Source: Ectobius pallidus | Lineage: Eukaryota; Arthropoda; Insecta; Blattodea; Ectobiidae | Direction of reading: 5' to 3' | NCBI GenBank assembly: GCA_964059195.1 | Contig: CAXKWD010000009.1 | Coordinates: 86,091,432 to 86,155,431, forward strand | DNA: 64,000 nucleotides | Shown: positions 46,401 through 54,200 of the stretch, in pieces | How the letters are laid out: each line of letters starts with the position of its first letter | Numbering within the stretch: the first letter of the stretch is position 1 | The notes under the pieces: model-generated | Databases searched by the model: none | Seen by the model: only the letters and a program-made list of their open reading frames with translations | Told to the model about the DNA's origin: nothing | Position numbers and translations under genes: made by a program

Positions 46401-49246
46401 TTCATTACCCATATCTGTGCTGACGTTACAGAAGTGGCTATTATCTTCCGTAAATTTTTTAAGGAAGGTACTTTCAGATTTTGATTTTTTTTCAGGTAAA
46501 ATCGCACTTATTAAGCCCTCCAATTTCAACACAACAACAAAAGAAACTTGTCTTTTCCAAGCCTTCTCCTGTAACACAGAGCCATTCTAAGACTCTTTCA
46601 TCTCAGAATTGTCACTGCTACGGGAAACCTAAGATTTGTTCAGTATGTATGGTTCGCAAAGTGCAAGCGGCACCAAGGGCTGGTACACCAGGTTTCAGAC
46701 CACCTGAAGTACTTCTAAAATACCCTCTGCAAACCACAGGTATGTTCTAAGAGAAGCGTTGTGATCAAATGCTGAATTATATTTCTGAAACAAATATTTT
46801 ACTTGGGCTATAATCTTTGTTTACTTTTTGTGAATTATTCTAGATTCCTTTTGATAATTTCTTCTCATTTAGATCATAAGCTCCTCTTGTATACAATAAG
46901 ACTTGCTTAATCCAACAAGTAGACTTAACTCATGTCAGTAGCTTATCTTTTGAGATAGCAACTGAGGATGTGGAGGAGTTCCATAAACATATTTTGCTAT
47001 TAAAAATAGTTAGTGTTTTATAAACAATAATTTAATTAAATATACAATTACTGAAAATTTTTTAATTGTTTAATCTCTTTCACAGTTCTGATAGTTTAGT
47101 TTAGTTTATTTTTTTTTTATAGCTGTGGACATGTGGGCAGCTGGTATTATCTTGTTATGCATACTCAGTGGATGCTACCCTTTTTTCCGCTCACCTGATG
47201 ATCTTAGTGCTCTAGCAGAAATAATGTCAGTTTTCGGAACAGAGGGAATCAAGAAAATTGCAGTTAAACTTGGTAAGTTTTACTCGACTTAATTCCTACA
47301 AGCCTACTCATTTAGTAAAATAGCAAGAATTAATCATACATTTTAACCCATCAGCATGCTATTTTGCTTACACATTGTACACCCATAAATACTCATGAGT
47401 AAGGTAACTGGATGTGGCTGTGAATCCCACAGTAATCATGAGATTTTCTTATCAATTTATAACTTAAAATTGATATAAACATACTTAGTTCAGGCAAATT
47501 AGACAAAAAAAAAACAGCAAGTGGGGTAAATAACGTAAAAGTTTTGAAACTTTGGGAAAACATTAATAGGGGGCATAATAGTAAGAAACAGAAAAGTTCC
47601 CCCTCTTGAGGGGGTGAATCCCCCCAAAATGTCAATTTTTATGCATGACGGTTCATTTTTTGAAGGAAACTGTTATTACAAAAATATTCCTCATGAAATT
47701 TTGCACAATAAAGGTCCTAAGCATGTTTTAAGTGAGGCAAACCGTTTTAGAGATATTGCAATTGGAAGAAGATGAAGACCAAATGAAGAACGCTTATCAA
47801 GTAGAGATTTCAAATAGATTTGCAGTTCTAGAAAACATTGCAGAACCAGAAGCTAGGGATGATCTGAATACCGATAAAACCTTGGAGAGCATTAAAGACA
47901 ATATTAAAATATCCGGAAAAGAAAAATTATGTCTGCTTGTATTGAAACCAAATAAATCGTGGTTCGATGATGAGTGCATGAAATTAGTAAATGCAAGAAA
48001 GCAGGCAAAACTAAAATGGTTGCAGAATTCGAATGAAACTACTGTCGAAAATCTCAACAATGCTAAACGAGAAACCTCCAGAATCATTAGAACAAAGAAA
48101 AGAAACTATCTCAAAGACAAAGTAAATAAATTCTAGAGGAAAATAGTAGATTCAAGAATATTAGGGATCTCTATAAGAGAATAAACGAGTTCAAGAAAGG
48201 TTTAAAACCTAGAACAAGCATAATTAAGGACAATGAGGCACTATACTCACAGCACCGAATAATATTTTGAATAGATGGAAAAATTTCTTTAATAATTTAT
48301 TAAATGTACACGGAGATATCCAAAGTGTAGTCTGTTCACCAGCTATACAGAGATTAAAAAAAAAAAATGTGATTCGGTTAGGTAAGATAAATTGTACAAT
48401 ATCCTCATTGAGTTTAGGATACCAAAGAAGTTAGTTACAGTAATTTTTTTTCTTCCTGCCACTCGTAGAATGCATGATAGGGGAAGGGCATTCAGAGGTG
48501 GGAGTTATAAGCCATCTTCCCATCCTGCCAGATACAACAGCCTTAGCCGTATACCTTGGTTAGCTTTATGTGACTGTTTTGAAGAGTGGTGACCGAATAA
48601 AGCATATCCCCTTAAAATGACAGTATTTTGATATTGCTATTAAAAGTGACTTGAAGCAAGGAGATGCACTATCGCGTTTATTTTTTAATTTCACTTTGGA
48701 ATATGCCTATAGGAAAGTTCAGGAAAACAAGGTAGGCTTAGAATTAAATGTTGTTTAATCATTTCAAAGAAAGTGTGACATTTGAATAATTTACACTTTT
48801 TTGGAATTAATGGAACATTGTTTAAATTGTAATTAAACATATTTTGAAATAATTTAGAAATGCACATGACACAAGTTTGAATATATCAGTAGGATACTGT
48901 AGCATTTTAAATATTTTCAGGTCGCTTAGTAACCTGCAGTGTTGAAAAGAAAGCTTTGAACTTAAGAAAGCTTTGTGATCGCCTACGGCAACACCGTAAG
49001 GCAGGTAGACCTACTGTACCACCTGGCACCCCCACTTGTGCAGACTGCACTCAAGTGATTGATGTGGAAGAAGGGTGCTTATGTTGGTCACCTGGTGACA
49101 ATTACGAGCCTTCAAGTAAGGAAGATCCTAACAAAGCCTATCCAAGTTCTGTTTACAAACTTCTGGAAAGACTGCTTGATTTGAACCCAGAAACAAGGAT
49201 CACGGCATCTGAAGCTTTGGAGCATCCATTTGTTAAAGGCTTTTGA
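27433..49246 (+). CDS. Cdc7: Cdc7 kinase (catalytic subunit of DDK), complete, ten coding exons
   Basis: Exons 27433-27703, 32319-32547, 33874-33967, 34155-34297, 37083-37185, 44095-44313, 46076-46333, 46496-46739, 47123-47272 and 48921-49246 join in phase to 2037 nt, 678 residues plus stop. With its Dbf4 partner, Cdc7 phosphorylates MCM helicase subunits to fire origins in S phase. Visible kinase hallmarks: GEGTFSSVF loop (117-125), FAIK with ATP Lys145, HRDIKPSN with catalytic Asp232, DFGLA with Asp251, GTPGFRPPE ending at Glu510, VDMWAAG from 522. Between DFG and the P+1 loop lies the long family-specific insert (~255-477) ending in a Cys cluster (478, 480, 487, 490) like that of vertebrate Cdc7. 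A second insert (~571-630) precedes the C-lobe RITASEALEHPFVKGF. ATG 27433 was chosen for its good context (AAA before, G after); another ATG eight bases upstream is out of frame. The first 90 residues match nothing I know. Confidence 0.95.
27931..28051. repeat. Perfect 40-bp palindromic arms around a tRNA-like core
   Basis: The arms 27931-27970 and 28012-28051 are exact reverse complements over 40 bp. The 41-nt core continues a tRNA-like fold: GTAGAGCA (D-arm remnant), stem TCGGC/GCCGA around loop GCGTTAA, box B TGTTCAAATCC. It lies in Cdc7 intron 1, so it would be transcribed. The stem-loop layout matches the tRNA-like repeat at 12500 (TTGGC/GCCAA around GCGAATA). Confidence 0.85.
28225..28916 (+). 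pseudogene. Jockey/CR1-like LINE reverse transcriptase, 5'-truncated
   Basis: The frame before 28266 begins NGVPQGSILGPLLFLIFIND, followed by VLLFADDTSVLVTG (catalytic FADD), WFLANKMTLNIDKTHFIQF and VKFLGVQVDQNLDWKTHI. After 28654 it decays through stops (YGIIFWATL, LTLTG). The rest of this copy continues at 30174 beyond an inserted DNA element. Confidence 0.85.
28917..30169. mobile_element. Non-autonomous DNA transposon, 30-bp TIRs, TATA target duplication, internal 12-mer array
   Basis: The left end TGGGTAATTCTTCAAATAC and its inverted partner at 30140-30169 agree over 30 bp with one mismatch, flanked by TATA at 28913-28916 and 30170-30173. The insertion splits a LINE whose protein sense continues on both sides. 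Inside, GTCATCCACATG occurs at 29088, 29286, 29619, 29643 and 29978, with one-mismatch copies at 29957 (forward) and 29668-29679 (reverse). No transposase seen. The GGGTNATTC terminus resembles that of the long-TIR transposon at 15859. Confidence 0.8.
30174..30540 (+). pseudogene. Rest of the Jockey-like LINE (3' end)
   Basis: Continues the copy from 28916. YSVMCYIVDNIDKLQTN is followed by the terminal block KEFLITHTSYNLEEYFQLE and a 3' tail with GATCTACAGGACAAGATATC. Frameshifted. Confidence 0.7.
30541..31675 (+). repeat. Second copy of the same LINE 3' end, interrupted twice
   Basis: Repeats 30174-30540 (KEFLTTHTFYNMNEYFQLE sense). It holds about 220 bp of extra sequence near 30617-30835 and the MITE at 31083-31570; the LINE tail resumes after the MITE with TATCCTTGAGCCTCGCTCAAC. 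Confidence 0.7.
31083..31570 (+). mobile_element. mariner-derived MITE, copy A
   Basis: TIRs CAGTGAGTCTCAG with inverted partner, flanked by TA. The middle retains the C-terminal tail of a mariner-like transposase: INSITEEQLMRINRNFLSRC and GGHFQHLL before TAA near 31400. It is thus an internal-deletion derivative. The paralogous LINE copy at 30470-30500 lacks it, showing the empty site. Confidence 0.85.
31708..31936. repeat. 229-bp near-perfect hairpin in Cdc7 intron 1
   Basis: GGAAAACATTGTGAAGTG at 31708 returns inverted at 31936. The arms run about 105 bp with a small ACTTACC insertion in one arm and end in a short loop near CACCATCATCAGC. No TIR-transposon features or TSD seen. Confidence 0.8.
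32319..32547 (+). CDS. Cdc7: Cdc7 exon 2, glycine loop and ATP lysine
   Basis: Acceptor TTTCATAG, donor GTGAGA. Encodes YLLSKLPILAEQF, then GEGTFSSVFLG, FAIKHLVPTT and ELQCLQDIG. Confidence 0.95.
33450..33730 (-). pseudogene. Unrecognised degenerate coding remnant
   Basis: Minus strand from ATG 33730 reads MSEKPDKKTDRIEGYL, then after a one-base shift SPSVIGYNPSVNSARQIP, LAKGTKSVHLTIVCGRMSS, FDIPARITNGNLIKP and a stop at 33450. The frame is clean for about 75 codons after the shift. I do not know the family; a processed pseudogene or transposon ORF is possible. It lies antisense in a Cdc7 intron. Confidence 0.3.
33874..33967 (+). CDS. Cdc7: Cdc7 exon 3
   Basis: Acceptor TTGTTTCAG, donor GTGAGT. 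Encodes GSDNVIGIDLCLRQGD and IVFIMPYLQHKRFS, aligning with the QDNVMG...MPYL part of the family; phase 0 at its end. Confidence 0.93.
34155..34297 (+). CDS. Cdc7: Cdc7 exon 4, catalytic loop
   Basis: Acceptor TTTTAG, donor GTAAGT. Encodes ETREYMGNLFIALRKVH and IIHRDIKPSNFLYDRENK with the catalytic Asp. Confidence 0.96.
34298..35581. other. Cdc7 intron 4, part without recognised elements
   Basis: AT-rich. Between 34550 and 34970 a decayed inverted pair is visible (AATGCCCGGTTTCTATAAAC at 34546 against GTTTATAGAAACTGGGCATT at 34948), so an old foldback of about 420 bp is likely. Confidence 0.5.
34546..34967. mobile_element. Foldback element (inverted ends)
   Basis: The left ATGCCCGGTTTCTATAAAC and its inverted partner ending at 34967 bound a segment with further symmetric words (AAATTATCC, AGAGGATAAATT). 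Flanks CTCTA (left) and TAGAG (right) surround the ends. Probable MITE, not assigned. Confidence 0.55.
35888..36271 (-). pseudogene. ORF with SGNH/GDSL-like block
   Basis: 127-codon frame with KVILFSDSHVRSLPQSA and ISILGYIKPGTTSSVVV. A hydrophobic strand ending in a D-S-H tripeptide, followed ~20 residues later by G-x-x-KPG, resembles block I and its follow-up in SGNH-type hydrolase-like domains found in arthropod mobile-element ORFs. No later catalytic Asp/His block is visible, so function is doubtful. Confidence 0.4.
36368..36601 (-). pseudogene. Upstream ORF fragment of the same element
   Basis: Minus strand frame MFREHLDTPEEQLESIGKVK through EEFRVHQLQTN, Glu/Leu-rich and coiled-coil-like, ending 97 bp before the SGNH-like ORF and in a different frame. 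Probably the N-terminal part of the same broken protein. Confidence 0.35.
36764..37082. other. Cdc7 intron 4, rest
   Basis: AT-rich with a T-run at 37021-37037 just upstream of the exon 5 polypyrimidine region. Nothing else recognised. Confidence 0.4.
37083..37185 (+). CDS. Cdc7: Cdc7 exon 5, DFG
   Basis: Acceptor AATTTCAG, donor GTAGGT. Encodes FLLVDFGLAQNV and the start of the long kinase insert (SHSKKRKREE). Confidence 0.94.
37826..39460 (+). pseudogene. AP endonuclease part of the RTE-like protein
   Basis: 544 codons. Endonuclease motifs: RLCSWNVLSLYKP (WN), ITALQEIRWVG (catalytic Glu), VIGDMNAQIG (DxN) and NQIDHVLIE followed by MDSDHFLIVA (SDH). A linker rich in Lys/Glu runs to EVIQELRNKRAPEKNC, where the frame is lost. 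Compared with related LINEs a few residues are deleted there with a frameshift, and the RT continues in another frame from about 39454. Confidence 0.85.
39454..40908 (+). pseudogene. Reverse transcriptase part of the RTE-like protein
   Basis: Continuous frame: LKNGGKELVVLLYMIFE, IPDEWKIGLICPIYKKGD, YQCGFRKGKSTIDQIF, LFIDFSSAYDS, GLRQGDSLSCLLFNIALE, YADDIDIIG (catalytic YADD), MYLGSLINESND, MYGCETWVLTEE and the C-terminal RRSVGRPKNRWMDGVLED. No stop until 40906-40908. Enzymatically important residues look intact, so only the lesion near 39450 inactivates this copy. Confidence 0.88.
41027..41182. repeat. 156-bp near-perfect hairpin in Cdc7 intron 5
   Basis: ATTGTACAGGTAGGGG at the left returns inverted at the right end, with arms of about 69 bp and few mismatches. 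The loop ATGCCTAGAACCCAGGCA has its own 5-bp stem. No TSD seen. Confidence 0.8.
41183..41716. other. Intron spacer
   Basis: A directly repeated word (AAGTCAAAGTTTTT at 41279 and 41313) and nothing else recognised. Confidence 0.35.
41717..41975 (-). repeat. Dispersed coding-like repeat, copy 1
   Basis: Shares about 240 bp with 45014-45250. The minus strand reads VFNYYEVNSLFSVVNDSKKR followed by KRYFNKTLKLEF; the upstream part has stops in this copy. Protein family not recognised. Confidence 0.6.
42305..43058 (+). mobile_element. Tc1/mariner-type element with helix-turn-helix relic
   Basis: The ends CAGTCGGTCAAATAAAAAAC and inverted partner are flanked by TA on both sides. Inside, the plus strand reads LRESVVRAVIDLHFSASEAV and RRFHIS before a TAA, a transposase DNA-binding helix-turn-helix remnant near 42550-42635. 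No catalytic domain remains. Confidence 0.85.
43284..43880. mobile_element. hAT MITE with TACGACTAT subterminal motifs
   Basis: TIRs CAGGGTTGCCA, flanked by the perfect 8-bp duplication CCGTAAGG (43276-43283 and 43881-43888). TACGACTAT and close variants recur within about 130 bp of both ends. The centre holds a (TA)n run (43451-43490) and a (TTA)n run (43740-43762). Confidence 0.9.
44095..44313 (+). CDS. Cdc7: Cdc7 exon 6, kinase insert
   Basis: Acceptor TTGTTACAG, phase 0 both sides (73 codons). Encodes basic, Ser/Pro-rich insert sequence (TPEMPKLKRMALQPRV). The donor AAG/GTTGAT is weak, so exon skipping or a slightly different end is possible; the phase fit supports it. Confidence 0.75.
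45014..45250 (-). repeat. Dispersed coding-like repeat, copy 2
   Basis: Partner of 41717-41975 in the same orientation. Here the minus frame is open longer: MLAVTTWPYSPEIEISFNEM, IDECSVVRYARGVFNYYEV, then FSVVNGLKKRKRYFNKSLK. Gene family unknown to me. Confidence 0.6.
45282..45613. mobile_element. End-only Penelope copy, 332 bp, with its own target duplication
   Basis: Consists of the 3' end of the Penelope family (as 17782 on, ~230 bp) joined directly to an inverted copy of the outermost ~100 bp (as 19540-19639), with no coding part. Flanked by the 15-bp duplication ACATTACCTTAATAT (45267-45281 and 45614-45628). The two ends could form a hairpin. Confidence 0.9.
45629..46075. other. Cdc7 intron 6, rest
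   Basis: AT-rich intron sequence; nothing recognised. Confidence 0.4.
46076..46333 (+). CDS. Cdc7: Cdc7 exon 7, kinase insert
   Basis: Acceptor CTGTTACAG, donor GTATTA; 86 codons, phase 0. Encodes KKTPRRKLMQNDEIRSPLKD and further basic insert sequence. Confidence 0.85.
46496..46739 (+). CDS. Cdc7: Cdc7 exon 8, Cys cluster and P+1 loop
   Basis: Acceptor TTTTTTTCAG, donor GTATGT. Encodes CHCYGKPKICSVC and APRAGTPGFRPPEVLLKYP, among the most diagnostic parts of Cdc7. Confidence 0.96.
47123..47272 (+). CDS. Cdc7: Cdc7 exon 9
   Basis: Acceptor TTTTATAG, donor GTAAGT. Encodes VDMWAAGIILLCILSG, YPFFRSPDDLSALAEIM and the start of the second insert. Confidence 0.96.
47273..47719. other. Cdc7 intron 9, left part
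   Basis: AT-rich, includes an inverted CCCTCTTGAGGGGG at about 47600. No named element. Confidence 0.35.
47720..48762 (+). pseudogene. LINE fragment (linker and RT pieces), internally scrambled
   Basis: Frame AYQVEISNRFAVLENIAEP through SWFDDECMKLVNARKQAKLK and KRNYLKDKVNKF is the linker between endonuclease and RT of an insect LINE. Degenerate RT pieces follow: LYNILIEFRIPKKLV near 48392, then about 180 bp of unrelated sequence (48446-48625), then SDLKQGDALSRLFFNFTLEY and RKVQENKVGLELN near 48650-48755. The catalytic YADD part is absent. Confidence 0.7.
48921..49246 (+). CDS. Cdc7: Cdc7 last exon
   Basis: Acceptor ATATTTTCAG. Encodes LRKLCDRLRQHRK, a Cys-containing second insert (CADCTQ, CLCWSPGDNYEP), then YKLLERLLDLNPETRITASE and the end at KGF-TGA. 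Confidence 0.96.
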
Positions 49247-50345
49247 GTAATGTTGATTTTTAGAAGTAAGCTACCTAGTATTTAAGTAAAAGAAAGATAG
49301 ACGTTTGGAAATGTTGTTTAGGTTATTTGGATTTAGGCTTTCAACAGGTGTGCTTTGAAGAGTATGACACACTTCTGATTCTACGTAGATTATTTTACAA
49401 TTGAATCAGTCATTTTTTCTTATAGGGTAATTGTTTAGTTTAAATGTAAATAATAATCGATTCATGCAACAAAGACACTTCATATGTTTCTACCTACATG
49501 TTACATTTTGAGGTCACATATCCCACAGCGTGTCTCTTTCCAACAACTCTATGCATAAAGCAGTGAATGACTAATAATTCATTAACTGTAACTATTCATT
49601 ATAGTGGTTATGAAGTTATATATTATTAATTTTGTGGTGGTAATATGTGATGGACATATTAATGATTTTCTTATACGAGTGTTTGGGATTTTCAAACGAT
49701 TCACTACTTTATAAGTGCTACAGTTTTGTTTAGTTTTAGAAGTTATAATACCAAAATATTTAAAAAAATTAAATTTTTCACAATAGGGGAACAAAAAAAA
49801 TCAATTTACTTGGAAAAGGGCACATCCCCAGCAAAGAAATTTGATTATTTGCTCTTCAGGGATGGAATCTGACTGAGTTCAGTTTTATGTGAATAAAATA
49901 CCTTTTACCTGTTATACGCAATGCCAAAACGTAGTTTTGGTAGTTTCAGTCTGTTGCTGTTTAATATTTGAGCCTCCTGTAAAATTTACTTTTGGATAAG
50001 TTATTAGCATAATCTGAATTTACAAACCAATTGGTTGTCATACTGTATCATCCTGTAAAAGATTTATTAAGTCAATAATTTGTTTCCTCCCATGTAAACG
50101 TAATGATTAAAATTTGATTGTAAAGATTCTATAAGGAAGAATTCAAAACTAGTGAAGTGTTGTTTCTATAATGAATTTTCCCTTGATATAAGTTAGTAGT
50201 AAGGAATTTTAGAATGTGATAATTGTCTGAGGAAATACTATCACTTCAGCATTTTGTATTTATAATATTGATCTCTGGTGCCATAGAACTACTCATTATT
50301 TATATAATGCTATTTGTGAGTACTGCCTATAAATAATAATAAAGT
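49247..50345 (+). other. Probable Cdc7 3'UTR with polyadenylation signal
   Basis: Transposon-free AT-rich DNA follows the stop. AATAAA lies at 50337-50342, the last clear signal before the next mobile element. UTR length is inferred. Confidence 0.45.
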
Positions 50346-50484
50346 TCAGTCTATGAGATTTGCACTTCGCTATTAAGTTCCCTTATTAGGCCATTCAGAA
50401 TTTCACCTGGGAATCATAGTGTGAGTGGAAAATTGACATAGTTTCTACATAAAACTTCATTATATGCATAACATGGAACACTTA

Positions 50485-52093
50485 AGGCTTGTGTCCACAT
50501 AAGAGCTGAGAGCGCAGAAACTCTCGAGAGTAATCTCAGGTGGTGTGTCCACTTGAGAGCGCTAGTCCAATCCTGAGAGTAGCTGAGAGTAAAACTCGCG
50601 ACATTACTCTCAGAACTGTGTCCACTTGAAACAAATATCGCACGAGTTTTCATCTCGCATTTACAGACAAGATGGACGCACAATGTATTATTCGTTGTTA
50701 ATATTAATGTAAGCATTTTATGAGGGCTTGCTGAATGCTTTTAAGTAATTCCATTCATTTAATTATTACGCGTTTAGAAGAATTTGACAATCTAATATTG
50801 TCAGGATATCGTCAGAACATTATGAAGTATTAGTGAATTTGATAGGCCCACAAATTAACTAGAAAGACATTGAAATCTGATATGAGATTCTTGTTAAATA
50901 TAAACTAATTGTGTCTCTGTGCTTTTCTGGCATCAAGCATGTGATTTTTAATTTATAGCATGTCAAGTCGAGTGGAGTGATCCTATCAAACTGTGAATCT
51001 AAACTCCGTGCATCTACATGGACTGATAGGTCTACTATTTAACCTTTGCATCCACGAAGACCAAGAGCCAACAAATGCTCCTTGTTGGTTGGTCCTTTAC
51101 CACTAGAGCAAAAGCATTTTGTGCGTCGCTGTTACATGTCTCTACTTTTATATGGAATGAACTCATGCACGTCATCTTGGTCCCCTCACAAGAGTACAAA
51201 GACAATCACCAAGACTGATTAGGCTACAGGCACCGTGTTTCTAAACTCCGATTTTCACAATATGTGGAATCCTATGTAGTCTACAATAATATTTTTGTTC
51301 CTTTGTATGATTACTTAACGACGGGGTTGTACTGCAACTTAGGCCTATGACCGTCAATGCTGTTCAGGAATTTTGTCCCGTAGGAGATCCCTACATGCCT
51401 CTAATCTACAGACATGAGGGTTACTGCACCCATTACAGCCTTCTTCGCCTCAGAATATTCTGTAGAGAATCGATGATCGCCCTAATGCACCATGAAGATT
51501 ATCAGTATTTCATTGTGTTTCATAAATAAATGTAATGTAAAAAATTTATTGTTGTTCAGTTATTCCCTTGTAAACTTACTAAATTTCTTCATGATGAACA
51601 TATGAACATAATCGATGTTATATTCCATTACCATGGAGTATTATTCGTTTTAGATTTCGTTGAAAGCAAAATAAATAACTGAATATTTAGGGCCTATGTA
51701 TAATCAATTTTGAAAATCAAGTAATATCTTACAATTATTACTGTATAAATATATAAAATTGTACAGATATATTAAACTTAATATTATATATTATGTATAG
51801 GCCCTAAAATCGACAATTATGAAATTTCATCAGTTTTATCATTTTATCATATGGCTTGGTGGGCGTAATATACACATTATCCACTTCAGGGAACTCTCAA
51901 CTACACAAAACAGATTCGTATAGTGCGAGCTGCTCTCGGAGATTGATTGCAAAGGCGTGTTCAACTGTAAGTTGACTCTCTGAATGCCACTCTCCACTAC
52001 CTCTCAGACAGTGCTTTCAGATGCGTGTCCACATACCGAAATGGAACTCTTGAGAGTTTCTCGCACTCTCAGCTCTCATGTGGACAAGAGCCT
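50485..52093. mobile_element. PIF/Harbinger-like element, non-autonomous
   Basis: The ends AGGCTTGTGTCCACATAAGA and inverted AGGCTCTTGTCCACATGAGA extend to about 45 bp (AGAGCTGAGAG, GAAACTCTC) and are flanked by TTA on both sides (50482-50484, 52094-52096). A TTA duplication with AGG/GGC-type ends fits PIF/Harbinger. The subterminal regions are rich in GAGAGT/ACTCTC words. No transposase recognised. Confidence 0.8.
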
Positions 52094-52096
52094 TTA

Positions 52097-52879
52097 GAGT
52101 GTGAATGTGGTGTGATGAATTGAACAAAGTATGATCTTTACTGCTCAGTTCTAGAACAGTGAGTAGAATAAAGATAGCTTCATAAAACACCAGTTTATAT
52201 GCTTAAAAAGCAAGAAGGGCAGAAAGAAGTGATATTTCAAGACACACAAATCATACTTAAGTAAGAATGGCATTAGATTTCAACAAGCATTTAAGCATTG
52301 TGCTTATGAAATCTTGTAAACTGTTTTGTGGTTTAAGTTATTTTAGGTATGAACGGATAATGGAACTTTCCTTTTAAAAGATAAGTGCCTTAAAGAATCC
52401 TCCTCATTGTAAGAATGGTTCATAAGATAGTTTTAAGGAAGACTGAAAAATTAAGATCTTTAACTAAATATATAAATAAAATAAAATGAAACAACGCACT
52501 CGTTGCCATGCCTGTATTTGTCATGTATTGTGCTTTCGTCTTCCATTTCTCTTGGAATATACATATAGGGATCCTATTTTATGGTGACTATTCCATTCAC
52601 ATCCAGCATATTTGATATTAATAAGTAACATTTAGTAAAGCCTCTAATATCCACCAATCATAGTCTATCTTACAATATGCTTGTAAGAATTTGATTTTAG
52701 TTTATTACTTAATGCATTACATATCTGTATTGCTGCCAGTGAACAAAATAAAAACACATTATTTATACAACCAATTTATTTGGAAATTGAAACTGTTTAA
52801 ATATGCATTAATTAAAAACACAATTTTGATTCAGTGCAAGCCAGTTTGTATGCTTTTACGGTATTCTGTTCTGATTCTA
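52097..52879. other. Spacer without recognised features
   Basis: AT-rich, no coding region or repeat that I can name. Confidence 0.35.
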
Positions 52880-53376
52880 CAGTGAGTCTCAGGCAAATGG
52901 GTGCCGCCGCGCCGTGCGTTGGGTTCCCCGCAGATGACGCTCCTATCCCCGGTATGCGGCAAAGGAACTCCCCGGCAGTTGACTGACTTGTCCGTGCGTG
53001 ACAATGAAAATAAATGAAATAAGTTTGAAAATAACGAAAATAGGCATCTATCTTATTACAGGAGATGCTAGAAGTGTCCTCCTCCTACATCCACACATTT
53101 TTGGCATCGTGATAGGAAATTCCGATTAATACGCATTAATTGTTCTTCCGTTATTATTGAGTTTATCTCTATCCTAATGTTTTCTTTTAGTTGTGACAAC
53201 TACCGAATAACACTTTCACGTCTGTAAAACACGAGAACAATGCTCAACTGCAGGCTATGCAGGAATTGTTTACTTATCTGCGGGGCCACAGCTGGCCGCG
53301 ATGCGGGTAGTGTTGAGTCATCACAAGAGAAACACGGCGCCGCGACAAGCGGCACCAATCTGTCTGAGACTCACTG
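52880..53376 (-). mobile_element. mariner-derived MITE, copy B
   Basis: Same family as 31083-31570 but inverted: TIRs CAGTGAGTCTCAG, TA flanks, GC-rich ends, and on the minus strand the same transposase tail (INRN, HFQ, ending near 53060). Confidence 0.88.
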
Positions 53377-54045
53377 TAGTTATCTTAGGTTAACTATTTC
53401 TCATCCCACTTTGGAACTACAGCTTGCCATCTGGTAACTCATTCGAGTGTTCATTCATTTAGTATGCTGTGATCTCACAGTATATACAATACTGATTTCA
53501 TTTTAAACAACACAAGTAAGAAAGTAATTATATTAATTCATGGAATAGGTTTAATAATTCCCACTCAAGATTACGAATGTCATCAGATAAATTTGAGTTT
53601 GTGAATCTATTGATAAACTTGTAATCTCTTGTGAGATAACTTATGAATGAAAGTGTTAAATTTTGATACAAAAGTTGGGTAATTTTGGGTTATTTCATGT
53701 TTAAAAAAATACATTTTTGTGATGTTATTTCGGTGAATTGTAGTATGAAGAAGAACCTACTTGAAAAGTTTTGTGCTATGTCTTGTTAAATGGTTCAAAA
53801 GTTTACGATCATGGTGTCCAAGTATTTCATATTACACAATAGAGTAATTCATTCTCTGAAAAAAGCTTCCCCCTCTAAAAAAATTTTTTCGTGTAGCTGT
53901 CAGTGCTCATTTAATACAAGTTTCACTGTATGAACATAATTCATTATACATTATAAGTGAAATACTGTAGTGGAATAAGGATGCCGAACTGATTCCAGAA
54001 TGTATCTGATCCCCTTCTTAAGCTAAGACTAACTGAAATGTAATT

Positions 54046-54200
54046 ATTACAAAAAAGATTGCTATGGAGCACTTAACTTCACTAATTTACATGTACTTAC
54101 ACATGACGCATTTTACAAGCAAGATGCTTGTGAAACGGGTCATGTGTAAGTACATGTAAATTAGTGAAGTTGAGTGCTCCATAGCAATCTTTTTTGTAAT
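54046..54200. repeat. 155-bp near-perfect hairpin
   Basis: ATTACAAAAAAGATTGC returns inverted at the right end. Arms of about 75 bp meet at a 3-5 nt loop (AAGA) with only a few mismatches near the tip. No TSD or gene association seen. Confidence 0.85.

Noticed and set aside
47797..48087. Minus ORF of 96 codons
   Set aside because: Antisense of the LINE linker frame.
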